A stretch of 64,000 bases of DNA from Granulosicoccus antarcticus IMCC3135 (GTDB taxonomy: Bacteria; Pseudomonadota; Gammaproteobacteria; Granulosicoccales; Granulosicoccaceae): positions 4,770,501 to 4,834,500 of the forward strand of contig NZ_CP018632.1 of the NCBI RefSeq assembly GCF_002215215.1. The letters are read 5' to 3'. Position 1 is the first letter of the stretch. Every line of letters starts with the position of its first letter. The notes beneath the pieces were generated by a model. That model had not been told where the DNA came from, searched no databases, and saw nothing but the letters and a program-made list of their open reading frames with translations. Positions 1 to 8,357 of this stretch are shown piece by piece. Made by a program: the position numbers and the translations under genes.

Positions 1-2
1 AT

Positions 3-194
3 GCCGATCCTCCAAGCCCCATGTTTGAGGAAGGAGCTAATCCGGATAGCCCTTTTGTTAATGCTACCGGTCAATTCAATGCCTTTGCCGATCAGAACGT
101 TCTTGCCATCGTTATCGGAGTGGATAGAGACCTGGTTACCAACAATCAGGCAAGCCCGGAGCTCAGATTGTGGGCAGCAACGGCACCAATGTAG
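3..194 (+). CDS. DUF4331 family protein, C-terminal end (5' partial)
   Basis: The gene enters from the left edge and only the last 63 codons are visible, in frame 3, ending with TAG at 192-194. The segment around NVLAIVIGVDRDL followed by a Trp-Ala-containing end resembles the C-terminal part of DUF4331 proteins, which are mostly secreted bacterial proteins of unknown function. The next gene continues the same family theme (it carries the RMGRPGVNTALI signature), so this looks like a DUF4331 tandem just before the cytochrome cluster. Family assignment rests on motif resemblance only; the frame is supported by the short gap to the next gene and by the absence of a better frame. Confidence 0.6.
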   Translation, partial: ADPPSPMFEEGANPDSPFVNATGQFNAFADQNVLAIVIGVDRDLVTNNQASPELRLWAATAPM

Positions 195-245
195 TCTGCT
201 GACATTCGTGAACGTAACTCACATCGAATAGCGAGGATACAGAAA

Positions 246-815
246 ATGATCAACAAATCCATATTCAAACTGATTATCGCTGCAACATTGATGACAACGG
301 TAGTTGCCTGCAGTAGCGACGACGATAATGACAATACACCCGGCAACGGAACCGGTGGCAGTGTTGATGAAACAGGTGCCTTACCGGTCATCCTGGATCG
401 CATGGGTCGCCCCGGTGTCAACACGGCATTGATTGCAACTGATGACGACAAAGACGCCTATAACCTTGCAGGAGATCCCGCACAGTGGGCTGGTTCATTC
501 ACGGTCGCCATTACCGAGCGCGCCGCAGCCATAGACAGTCTGGACACAGTCGAGGGTAATGCGCTGGCTAGTCCTAGCGCACTTGCCGATTTGTTAGTTG
601 ATGACCGACTACGAATTGATACCTCGGTACCGGAGTGCAACAACTATCTTGCACTGGAACTCAGTGTCGGTGGATGCGGAGGCCGAACATTGGAGCGAGA
701 TGTCATCGACGACACCCTGCAACAATTGGTAGTTGCGGATACCCCAGTCTCTGACCTTGCCGACAACGACAGTAGTTTCCAGAGTGAATGGCCATTTCTC
801 GGCGTTGCTAACTAA
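246..815 (+). CDS. DUF4331-like lipoprotein
   Basis: 189 aa. Residues 1-22 form a lipoprotein signal peptide (MINKSIFKL..., hydrophobic stretch, then a V-V-A-C lipobox), followed by an Asp/Asn/Gly-rich linker. The stretch RMGRPGVNTALI at about residue 57 is the conserved sequence of DUF4331 proteins. Two Cys pairs (PECNNY and GGCGG) are seen near residues 130-145. It is shorter than full-length DUF4331 proteins, and the preceding gene carries another DUF4331 end, so the pair could be a split or duplicated family member. The function of DUF4331 is unknown. It is separated by 109 bp, including a hairpin, from the flavoprotein gene, so co-transcription with the cytochrome cluster is possible but not shown. 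Confidence 0.7.
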   Translation: MINKSIFKLIIAATLMTTVVACSSDDDNDNTPGNGTGGSVDETGALPVILDRMGRPGVNTALIATDDDKDAYNLAGDPAQWAGSFTVAITERAAAIDSLDTVEGNALASPSALADLLVDDRLRIDTSVPECNNYLALELSVGGCGGRTLERDVIDDTLQQLVVADTPVSDLADNDSSFQSEWPFLGVAN

Positions 816-834
816 CGGAGCAGTTCAATACAAT

Positions 835-876
835 GTGCGGTAGACACATATTAGTGAACGGTGTGTCTGCCCGCAC
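835..876 (+). other. Hairpin between DUF4331 gene and electron-transfer cluster
   Basis: The arms GTGCGGTAGACAC (835-847) and GTGTCTGCCCGCAC (863-876) pair with one bulge around a 15-nt loop. No T-run follows, so a simple rho-independent terminator is not supported. It may be an attenuator, an mRNA-processing site or an operator ahead of the gene starting at 925. Confidence 0.4.
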
Positions 877-924
877 CTTAAAGACCGGGGCTACAGATAA
901 CCGGCAAAAGGGGCGTCAAAACAC

Positions 925-3471
925 ATGAGTAGTCATTATCATATTGCCATCATAGGGTCCGGACCAGCAGGCCTGAGCGCGGCGGCCAGGGCCGCGCAAA
1001 AAGATCAGGAGGCCGGTCGAAACGAACCCACCCATGTATTACTTGAAGCTTTTCCGCTTCACGCCAAAACAATTCAGCAGTACCAGAAAGGCAAATACGT
1101 GATGGCCGAACCCGGCTATCTGAACTTGCGTAGCGATTGTGAATTTGAACAGGGAACGCGGGAGAACATTCTAGATCACTGGTCGCAAAACCTGACTGAT
1201 AACAAAGTCAATTGTCTTTATAGCTCAGAGGTTAGCAAGGTTACTGGTGAACAAGGCAATTTCACCATTCAAATCGGCAACGGCACGTCACTGAGCGCCG
1301 AAAATATTGTCCTGGCCATTGGCGTTCAAGGGAATCCGAGAAAGCTCGGATCACCCGGATCAGAACATCCGCTGGTGCAATATCAGCTTGACGACCCTGA
1401 TGAATATCACGGCGAACATATCATCGTTGTCGGTGCGGGCGATGCAGCGATCGAAAACGCTGTTGCACTGACTGCTAACAACAAAGTAAGCATACTCAAT
1501 AGAAAAGACGAATTCAGTCGAGCAAAAGAAGGCAATCTGAATGGAATTCTCGCTGCAATCAGTGATGAAAAAGTCGCTCTGGAATGTTTTTATTCCTCCA
1601 GCGTCAAGCTTGTTGAGCCAGACAGTGACGATCCAAAACTATTGCATGTCACACTGAACACCTCAGAGGGCGAGATAAAAGTTGACGCCCATCGAATCAT
1701 TGCGCGTCTTGGAGCGATTCCGCAACGCGCCTTTGTGGAATCCATGGGCATCGAGTTTCCCAACAAGAAACCGGAGACTATGCCTGAGCTGGACAATCAT
1801 TATCAATCCAACGTACCGGGCATCTACATCGTCGGAGCACTCGCCGGATACCCGCTGATCAAGCAAGCGATGAATCAGGGTTACGATGTGGTCGAATTCA
1901 TCAACGGCAATGAAATAGATCCAGCTGATCACCCTCTTCTCGAATACCGATTTGCCGGTCTGCCATTTCGACTTGATGTCAACGAACAAGTACACCGACT
2001 GCAGCAGATTATTCCCATGCTAAGTCAACTCAATTCACTGCAATTTCGAGAACTACTGATTGAAAGCTCAATGATTGCAAGCTACCCGCCTGGATTGGAG
2101 CAGAAAGAGGCAGAAACCCGTTTGGCTGAGATTGCAAAGACACTGGGCGGATCAAAAACAGAACTGCGGATTACCGAGTTGTTGAAAGAAGGCGACACCC
2201 TCTATGAGCCAGGCCAGTTCGGTACCTCTTTTTACACCATCGTTGCTGGTGAAGTACAAATAGAGAAGTGGCTGGAGACTGGAGAATCCGTCAAATCCAC
2301 ATTGAAGCGCGGCGAGTTTTTTGGCGAGATGAGCCTGCTGTCCGGCCATCCACGACTGGAACGAGCATCTGCTGGTGTTGGGTGCATTCTGATCGAAACA
2401 CCGCGCCGTATCATGTTGAAGCTCATCAGTTCAAATGAAGAAGTCGCAGCGGGTATTGAATGGCTATTTGTTGTACGAGAGCTACAGCGTCATTTCGCAC
2501 CTCGCGCCCCCACCAGCGAGTTACGAGCTCTCTCGGCTAATTTGGAAATTCGTCGTATGCAAGCCGGCGAATTCTTGTACGAACAAGGCAGTGAGGAAGA
2601 GTGTTTGTATCTGATTAAATCAGGTGGCATCACCCTGTCCAAGAACGTCAATGGAGAAGAGATTTTTATCTCACAAGTCCGCGCCGGCAAGATGGTTGGA
2701 CAAATTTCTCTGATGGGAGATCCCATTCGCCGACAGAGCGCCGTGGCTACCGTCGTATCCGAAGCCATACGCATTGACCGACAAACATTCAACACTCTAA
2801 TGCAGCGTAGTGATGCTCCGATCGCTACTCTGCAAGGCTATGTCACCGAACAAATAGCTGTCGATACGCGCATGGAAGTGCGCCCTGAAGCCGCTGCCTC
2901 CATGAACTTTCTGATGAAAAATGGCTTGGGTGAAGCAACAAACACTCTGATCATTGATGAATCCCTTTGTGTTGGATGTGATAATTGCGAAAAAGCCTGT
3001 GCCGAGACTCATAACGGCATAACTCGACTCGATCGTCGCGAAGGTCCGACATTTGCCAACATCCATATTCCCACCTCATGCCGGCACTGCGAACAGCCAC
3101 ATTGCATGAAAGACTGTCCTCCCAACGCGATTCGTCGCGCTGAGTCGGGGGAAGTATTCATCAATGATTCATGCATCGGTTGTGGCAATTGCCAGATCAA
3201 CTGCCCTTATGATGTTATCCGCATGGTCAAGCCACCAGCCAAAAAACCAGGGCTAATATCATGGATGCTACTGGGTCTGGGCACCGGACCAGGCGAATCG
3301 AAAAACAGTCAGAAAGGTGGAAGTCCAAGCGCAGTAAAAAAGGCCGTGAAGTGCGATGCCTGTGTTGATCTACCCGCTGGACCTGCTTGCGTTAACGCCT
3401 GCCCCACTGGCGCTGCCATGCGAATTGGCCCTGCTCAATTCGTGGAACTCGTTGAGGAAAAACAACGATGA
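925..3471 (+). CDS. FAD/NAD(P) oxidoreductase with two cNMP-binding domains and a 4x[4Fe-4S] ferredoxin domain
   Basis: 848 aa with no signal peptide, so cytoplasmic. Domains in order: FAD-binding Rossmann fold (GSGPAGLSAA, residues ~10-20), NAD(P) fold (VVGAGDAAIE, ~168), second FAD motif (GIYIVGALAG, ~295), cyclic-nucleotide-binding domain 1 (~415-530, GEFFGEMSLLSGHPR), cNMP domain 2 (~545-665, GKMVGQISLMGDP), then a DmsB/NrfC-type ferredoxin domain (~680-840) with Cys groups CVGCDNCEKAC, CRHCEQPHCMKDC, CIGCGNCQINC and CDAC...CVNAC. The CxxC redox-active disulfide of thioredoxin reductases is not seen in the flavin part, so it is not an ordinary TrxR. By family knowledge it should move electrons between NAD(P)H, FAD and FeS clusters; control by a cyclic nucleotide is inferred. 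The next gene overlaps its stop by ATGA, which suggests coupled translation with a membrane partner. Confidence 0.88.
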   Translation: MSSHYHIAIIGSGPAGLSAAARAAQKDQEAGRNEPTHVLLEAFPLHAKTIQQYQKGKYVMAEPGYLNLRSDCEFEQGTRENILDHWSQNLTDNKVNCLYSSEVSKVTGEQGNFTIQIGNGTSLSAENIVLAIGVQGNPRKLGSPGSEHPLVQYQLDDPDEYHGEHIIVVGAGDAAIENAVALTANNKVSILNRKDEFSRAKEGNLNGILAAISDEKVALECFYSSSVKLVEPDSDDPKLLHVTLNTSEGEIKVDAHRIIARLGAIPQRAFVESMGIEFPNKKPETMPELDNHYQSNVPGIYIVGALAGYPLIKQAMNQGYDVVEFINGNEIDPADHPLLEYRFAGLPFRLDVNEQVHRLQQIIPMLSQLNSLQFRELLIESSMIASYPPGLEQKEAETRLAEIAKTLGGSKTELRITELLKEGDTLYEPGQFGTSFYTIVAGEVQIEKWLETGESVKSTLKRGEFFGEMSLLSGHPRLERASAGVGCILIETPRRIMLKLISSNEEVAAGIEWLFVVRELQRHFAPRAPTSELRALSANLEIRRMQAGEFLYEQGSEEECLYLIKSGGITLSKNVNGEEIFISQVRAGKMVGQISLMGDPIRRQSAVATVVSEAIRIDRQTFNTLMQRSDAPIATLQGYVTEQIAVDTRMEVRPEAAASMNFLMKNGLGEATNTLIIDESLCVGCDNCEKACAETHNGITRLDRREGPTFANIHIPTSCRHCEQPHCMKDCPPNAIRRAESGEVFINDSCIGCGNCQINCPYDVIRMVKPPAKKPGLISWMLLGLGTGPGESKNSQKGGSPSAVKKAVKCDACVDLPAGPACVNACPTGAAMRIGPAQFVELVEEKQR

Positions 3472-4352
3472 TTCATACGAGTATTCTTGGATATCGTTCG
3501 GCACGCTACCTCTGGGTTACGATTATTCTGATTGCGATCAGTATCGGCATCTATATAAGCCAATCTGGCAGTGATCAACCAGCCAATGGTGGTACTTGGC
3601 AAGGCTATACGACCGGCACATTGGGTGCATTATTGATTTTGTGGTTATCACTGCTTGGTGTACGAAAACGGCGCTACCGCTCTCGCACTGGATCGGTTGC
3701 AGGCTGGACATCGGCTCACGTGTACCTTGGCACATCAGTAATTATCATAGGCACACTGCACAGTGCTGGCCAGCTAGGCTGGAATATTCACTCATTAGCC
3801 TACGTGTTGATGTGCACGGTGGTTGTCAGCGGCTTTTTTGGTATTTACTACTACGTATCCCTACCTGACAAATTACTACTCAATCGCGGTGGACGATCAC
3901 GAGAGGCCCTGTTTGAAGAGCTACATAAGCTCGATGCGGAGGGACGTTCAGCGGCAGAACTTTGCAGCAGCGATATCACCGTTGGTGCAACTAGCGCCAT
4001 TGAACGAACGAGTATCGGAGGCGGAGTCGCTGCCCAATTATTGCGCTCTGACAACTCAAACATGAGCGTACCCGTTAACGGCAAACCTAAGATTGTCGAG
4101 AACAAGGATCAGGCGCGAGTGCTCACAATGATAGCCGCTCGTATTCCTGATGCACAAAGAAAATCCGAAGTTGAACCGCTAAGCAATCTCATGTCAATCA
4201 TGGGTCGACGCCAGGCAGTCATCCGCCGCATCGTTCGGGATATTCAACTTCAAGGCTTGTTAAAAGTGTGGCTGTATCTGCACATACCGCTAACGTTTGC
4301 GTTACTTGTATCGCTCGTTGCTCACATCATTTCCACCTTTTTGTACTGGTAG
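3468..4352 (+). CDS. Integral membrane b-type cytochrome-like protein
   Basis: 294 aa with about five membrane helices: ~13-32, ~47-65, ~82-103, ~108-132 and ~270-294. The third and fifth helices each carry two His exactly 14 residues apart (HVYLGTSVIIIGTLH and HIPLTFALLVSLVAH), the spacing that binds two stacked b-haems in cytochrome b and ferric-reductase-like proteins. A hydrophilic segment of about 130 residues lies between helices 4 and 5. The start ATG overlaps the stop of the flavoprotein gene (ATGA) and the decahaem gene follows 15 bp downstream. The likely job is to carry electrons from the cytoplasmic flavo-FeS protein to periplasmic cytochromes. No close named family was recognised; haem binding is inferred from the His pattern. 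Confidence 0.75.
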   Translation: MIHTSILGYRSARYLWVTIILIAISIGIYISQSGSDQPANGGTWQGYTTGTLGALLILWLSLLGVRKRRYRSRTGSVAGWTSAHVYLGTSVIIIGTLHSAGQLGWNIHSLAYVLMCTVVVSGFFGIYYYVSLPDKLLLNRGGRSREALFEELHKLDAEGRSAAELCSSDITVGATSAIERTSIGGGVAAQLLRSDNSNMSVPVNGKPKIVENKDQARVLTMIAARIPDAQRKSEVEPLSNLMSIMGRRQAVIRRIVRDIQLQGLLKVWLYLHIPLTFALLVSLVAHIISTFLYW

Positions 4353-4367
4353 GCGTTTATCGATCAT

Positions 4368-6077
4368 ATGGACATACTGATTCGACAAACTAACAGTATC
4401 AATAGCAGCGATGCGATTTTTACAGATCGTGCTCTTGATATAAAAGTACTGCATATCGGTAGTGCGCCCGACCAGGACTTGCAATTGGTAGGGGCAGATG
4501 TATTGCCGCAGCACGCAGACCTGACAGTCAGTGGTAAAGGTGCCCGGATAAGCTGCCGCCGTGGTGCTCTCGTATCGGTTAATGGTACTGAGGGTAAGAA
4601 GTTTGATCTCTCTGCCGATGATGTCGTTGAATTCGGTGGGAATAGAATCGAGGTGTCAGTAGCACCAACAGGCTTCGACGTCGCCATTGTAGTGAGCAGG
4701 AGCAGTGCCAATGAACCTGCCTCCTACGAGCAGTCCTACAAGACGGATCTATCACAAACAAGACTAGCTCCCAGATTCTTCGGCTGGGCTTTGAGCTTGA
4801 CAATACTGGTTGTGACGATGCTCATCCCCCTCGCCTATCACTTCATGTCCAAGTCGGAGACCATCACGCAGGCGACGAATATGTCGTGGCCTATCACCGA
4901 CACATTATGGTCCAGTGGACCCTTGCACAAGGTGCATTCCTCACTCGACGAAAGCTGCAATAGCTGCCATGTAGAGCTGTTTCAGAAAGTGACCAATGAT
5001 TCGTGTCAGACCTGCCATGAGGATACGCAAGATCATATCGTTGCTGTTACGGAGAACCAGCACCTGCCTATTGAGATGAATGGTACTTGTGCCAGCTGTC
5101 ACCGTGAACACAACGAACCGGTGTCCAGTTTGGTTATTACCAGCAACAATTTGTGCGTTGATTGTCATGCACCACATGATTTGCAAACTGATTCAACACC
5201 TCTAGAGCGCGTAGAAGGTTTCGGTGAAGGCACGCACGCAGCGTTTCAGCTCAGTTTGTTGGCACCTCCAGAGGGAGGCTCCTACGATTCAACAGATGAA
5301 TGGCTTGTTGAGCGTGTTTCGCCAACAGGGGCAGAAGAGAATTCTCAACTCAAGTTCAATCATGAGATTCATTATGACTCCAGTAAAGTCACGCTTGACC
5401 AGGGAGACGCTCTTAGCTGTGCCACTTGCCACGATCTGAGTGTTGATGGTGAGCATTTTGAGGATATTGAATTTGAACTAAACTGTGCTAATTCGGGGTG
5501 CCACGAGTTGGAACTTGATCCACGCAATCGACTACCACACGGTCAACCCGATGTGACGGTAGCCGCGATCGAAGGCTTCTATTTACGAAAATTCGGTAAT
5601 CCGGACAAAATCAACTCGACTACCATCGTTGATCGTCGTCGACGAGTAGATAGATCCAACGACGATGCTGAAAAATGTAGCGGCAGCGCTTACGAATGTG
5701 CGCGAGAACTGGCAGCACGCAAGATAGAACAACAGTTCACTAAAACCGGTTGCGTTACTTGTCACACTATCGATGATGTAGGCGGTGAAGTACTGGATCG
5801 CTATCAAGTTGCCGTTGTAAAGTTGAATAAGGATTATCTGGCCAACGCGCGCTTCGATCATCAGGCTCACGGTGTATTAGTAGAGCCAGGTGGAGTGGAA
5901 TCATTCACTGGAGATGATTCATGCGTTTACTGCCACGCGGCTCCAACGTCTTCAACTAGCGCAGATATATTAATTCCCGCTATTGACAATTGCACGACTT
6001 GTCATAATGGCCCAGAGCGCGTACTTAATGCGCCTTTAGGCTGTATTGACTGTCATGCATATCATCCCGCATTATGA
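4368..6077 (+). CDS. FHA-like domain / transmembrane / decahaem c-type cytochrome
   Basis: 569 aa. Residues ~1-105 look like an FHA beta-sandwich (HIGS..., LPQHADL, SVNG, FGGNRIEV), but the usual GR and SxxH phosphopeptide-binding residues are degenerate. One helix follows (~143-163, LSLTILVVTMLIPLAYHF), so the FHA-like part should be cytoplasmic and the rest periplasmic. The periplasmic part has nine CxxCH motifs (CNSCH, CQTCH, CASCH, CVDCH, CATCH, CVTCH, CVYCH, CTTCH, CIDCH) and one CX4CH (CANSGCH, 5484-5504), giving ten potential haems. An inner-membrane-anchored multihaem protein with a cytoplasmic signalling-type domain is an unusual fusion. It sits between the b-haem membrane protein and the GlcG/HbpS-like lipoprotein, as expected for an inner-membrane to periplasm electron relay. 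Confidence 0.85.
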   Translation: MDILIRQTNSINSSDAIFTDRALDIKVLHIGSAPDQDLQLVGADVLPQHADLTVSGKGARISCRRGALVSVNGTEGKKFDLSADDVVEFGGNRIEVSVAPTGFDVAIVVSRSSANEPASYEQSYKTDLSQTRLAPRFFGWALSLTILVVTMLIPLAYHFMSKSETITQATNMSWPITDTLWSSGPLHKVHSSLDESCNSCHVELFQKVTNDSCQTCHEDTQDHIVAVTENQHLPIEMNGTCASCHREHNEPVSSLVITSNNLCVDCHAPHDLQTDSTPLERVEGFGEGTHAAFQLSLLAPPEGGSYDSTDEWLVERVSPTGAEENSQLKFNHEIHYDSSKVTLDQGDALSCATCHDLSVDGEHFEDIEFELNCANSGCHELELDPRNRLPHGQPDVTVAAIEGFYLRKFGNPDKINSTTIVDRRRRVDRSNDDAEKCSGSAYECARELAARKIEQQFTKTGCVTCHTIDDVGGEVLDRYQVAVVKLNKDYLANARFDHQAHGVLVEPGGVESFTGDDSCVYCHAAPTSSTSADILIPAIDNCTTCHNGPERVLNAPLGCIDCHAYHPAL

Positions 6078-6094
6078 ATATATACGGAGGGGTA

Positions 6095-8323
6095 ATGCTT
6101 ATGGCTACGTTGCGTAAACTGTCACTAACCATGACAGCCATGTTACTAACGATAGTGGTTAGCAGTTGCTCGGAAGGGACCCCCTCCGGCGATCCGAGTG
6201 GAGCTGACTCGACCGTAGGCTGCGATGGCAGTTGTTTCGAATCCGGGGAATTTCTAACTATTGCCGATGTTGAGCAAGTCATTGCACAAAGCGTTCAAGA
6301 AGCACTTGCACGCAACGTGAACGCAACGATTGGTGTTGTCGATAGAGTTGGCAATGTTCTCGGCGTCTATCGCATGGGAGAGCGTGAAGAGCGATTTGTC
6401 GTACTGTCGACAGACTTTACTGATACAGACGGCATTATCGATGCAGTTGCAGATCAGACCTTTGCCGTCACGGGTGGCCTTGAAGGCATAAAACTACCTT
6501 TGCCCGATGACTCAGGTGCTGGAACATTCGCGCCGTTCAACCTGGACCACCTTGCCGCAATTTCAAAGGCGATTACGGGTGCTTACTTGTCCTCGGAAGG
6601 CAATGCATTCACCAGTCGCACTGCAAACCAGATCGTGCAGGAACATTTCAATCCGGGTGAGGACTTTCAACCGGGTGGTCCTCTGTTCGGTGTGCAATTC
6701 AGCCAGTTTGGATGTTCGGATTTCACACCTTTTCAACAAGATGATCAAATCGCTGCGGGTACCTTTGCAGTGGGGCCAAGACCATCACCGCTGGGTCTTG
6801 CAGCAGACCCAGGTGGATTGCCGCTGTATAAAAATGGTGCGGTGGTTGGCGGCATTGGCGTGATGGCTGACAGCATTTATGGCATTGACAAGTTTGTTGC
6901 TGATATAGATGCCGATATTGACGAAACCATTGCTATTGCCGGAACATTTGGCTTTGGAGCGCCGCTGGATCGTCGTGATCGCATAACCGTCGAAGGTAAG
7001 GTATTTCGATACGCTGATGCAGATTTTAACAATCTCATGACAAACCCGATACAAGCACCTGCTCTTTCGACAAACGATGCAGATGTGGGCGCTCTCATTG
7101 CAGTACGAGGATTTACCAATGGAGATCTGAAAGAAGGCACTGTATTTGGTCAGCCAGACTCGGGAATTCGTGCATCGGATGGCGTCTCTACCGGAGAGAA
7201 TTTCGATAATGAATTAGATGCATTCATTTTCGTGGATGAAAACAATCAGCCGCGTTTTCCTCCGGTGGACAGTACGGATCCGACGCTAACGGCTGAACAG
7301 CGACTCTCATCAGCGGATGTCGCATCCATATTGTCAAACGCACTGGATGTTGCTAACCGCGCTCGAGCACAAATCAGAAGACCACTTGGTACACCGGCAC
7401 GAGTGACTATTTCTGTCGTCGATACTCGTGGGGAAGTATTAGGCATGATCAGAGGACGCGACGCTCCGATATTCGGAGCTGATGTGTCATTACAGAAAGC
7501 GCGCACGTCGGCATTTTTTTCCAGCCCTGATGCGGCCGATTATTTCCAGGCACCTTCATTGAATAACCCCGATGGAGCTGATGCGACAAGTGGTTTTCCA
7601 TTAGTCACCTATATTCAGCCAGGACCGACTCTCGGTACACCACTACTGGTGGAGTCGAACATTACCGACTATGTCACTGCAGCCCAGTCGTTCATCGGCC
7701 CCACAGCGTTGGCTGACGGCGCTTTTGCTTTTTCAGATCGTGCTGGTGGCAATTTATCCCGACCGTTTTTCCCGGACGGGATCAACGGCACCGATCCCGG
7801 TCCATTCAGCAAACCACCCGGTGAATGGAGTGTCTTCTCAACCGGCTTGCAACTCGATCTGGCTTATAACGCGCTACTCACAGGTGTAGTGTTTGCTGCA
7901 GCCAACTCTCCTGATGGCGTTAGCACCGAACCTGAGGATCTGAGTGCCGGTGCGCCACGGCCTCCCTTTGCTGGTGGTTGTGCCGGCAAAGGCCTGAATA
8001 TCCTCGGTCGACCACAAGTTAGCGAAGTGTCAGATTCGCGCCTGGCCAACGGACTACAGATCTTTCCCGGTAGTGTTCCCATCTATCGCGACGATACCTT
8101 GATCGGTGCTATCGGCGTTTCGGGAGACGGCGTAGACCAGGACGACATGATCTCCTTTCTTGGAGTAAACAATGCCGGTCTGGAAGTCGGTGGATTTGGC
8201 AACGCGCCCATGTCGATGCGAGCTGATCAATTAACACCAAAAGATGTGAGGCTGCGCTTTGTTCAATGCCCACAGTCACCGTTCATCGATTCAATGGAGG
8301 ATAACGTCTGTGCTGGCCTCTAA
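6095..8323 (+). CDS. GlcG/HbpS-like domain lipoprotein
   Basis: 742 aa from the chosen start. An in-frame ATG at 6074 overlaps the previous stop, but GGAGGGG at 6086-6092 sits directly before the ATGs at 6095 and 6101, and the signal peptide with lipobox (V-S-S-C, ~25) fits those starts. Two GlcG/HbpS-like units are seen: one begins near residue 40 (VVDRVGNVLGVYRM, then ISKAITGAYLSSEGNAF and a gas/haem-type GGIGVMAD segment), the second near residue 400 (SVVDTRGEVLGMI, then SLQKARTSAFFSS, and later GAIGVSGDG). HbpS proteins bind haem and sense redox state; GlcG members are of uncertain role. In this cluster of multihaem cytochromes a haem-handling or redox-sensing outer-membrane or periplasmic lipoprotein is plausible, but the substrate is unknown. 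Confidence 0.7.
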   Translation: MLMATLRKLSLTMTAMLLTIVVSSCSEGTPSGDPSGADSTVGCDGSCFESGEFLTIADVEQVIAQSVQEALARNVNATIGVVDRVGNVLGVYRMGEREERFVVLSTDFTDTDGIIDAVADQTFAVTGGLEGIKLPLPDDSGAGTFAPFNLDHLAAISKAITGAYLSSEGNAFTSRTANQIVQEHFNPGEDFQPGGPLFGVQFSQFGCSDFTPFQQDDQIAAGTFAVGPRPSPLGLAADPGGLPLYKNGAVVGGIGVMADSIYGIDKFVADIDADIDETIAIAGTFGFGAPLDRRDRITVEGKVFRYADADFNNLMTNPIQAPALSTNDADVGALIAVRGFTNGDLKEGTVFGQPDSGIRASDGVSTGENFDNELDAFIFVDENNQPRFPPVDSTDPTLTAEQRLSSADVASILSNALDVANRARAQIRRPLGTPARVTISVVDTRGEVLGMIRGRDAPIFGADVSLQKARTSAFFSSPDAADYFQAPSLNNPDGADATSGFPLVTYIQPGPTLGTPLLVESNITDYVTAAQSFIGPTALADGAFAFSDRAGGNLSRPFFPDGINGTDPGPFSKPPGEWSVFSTGLQLDLAYNALLTGVVFAAANSPDGVSTEPEDLSAGAPRPPFAGGCAGKGLNILGRPQVSEVSDSRLANGLQIFPGSVPIYRDDTLIGAIGVSGDGVDQDDMISFLGVNNAGLEVGGFGNAPMSMRADQLTPKDVRLRFVQCPQSPFIDSMEDNVCAGL

Positions 8324-8357
8324 GCGATCAATTAGCCTCGTTCAAGGTGATAAAAAA

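Noticed and set aside
925-2000. Thioredoxin reductase as the name for the flavoprotein
   Set aside because: The NAD(P)/FAD folds are similar, but no redox-active CxxC was found and the chain continues with cNMP and FeS domains.
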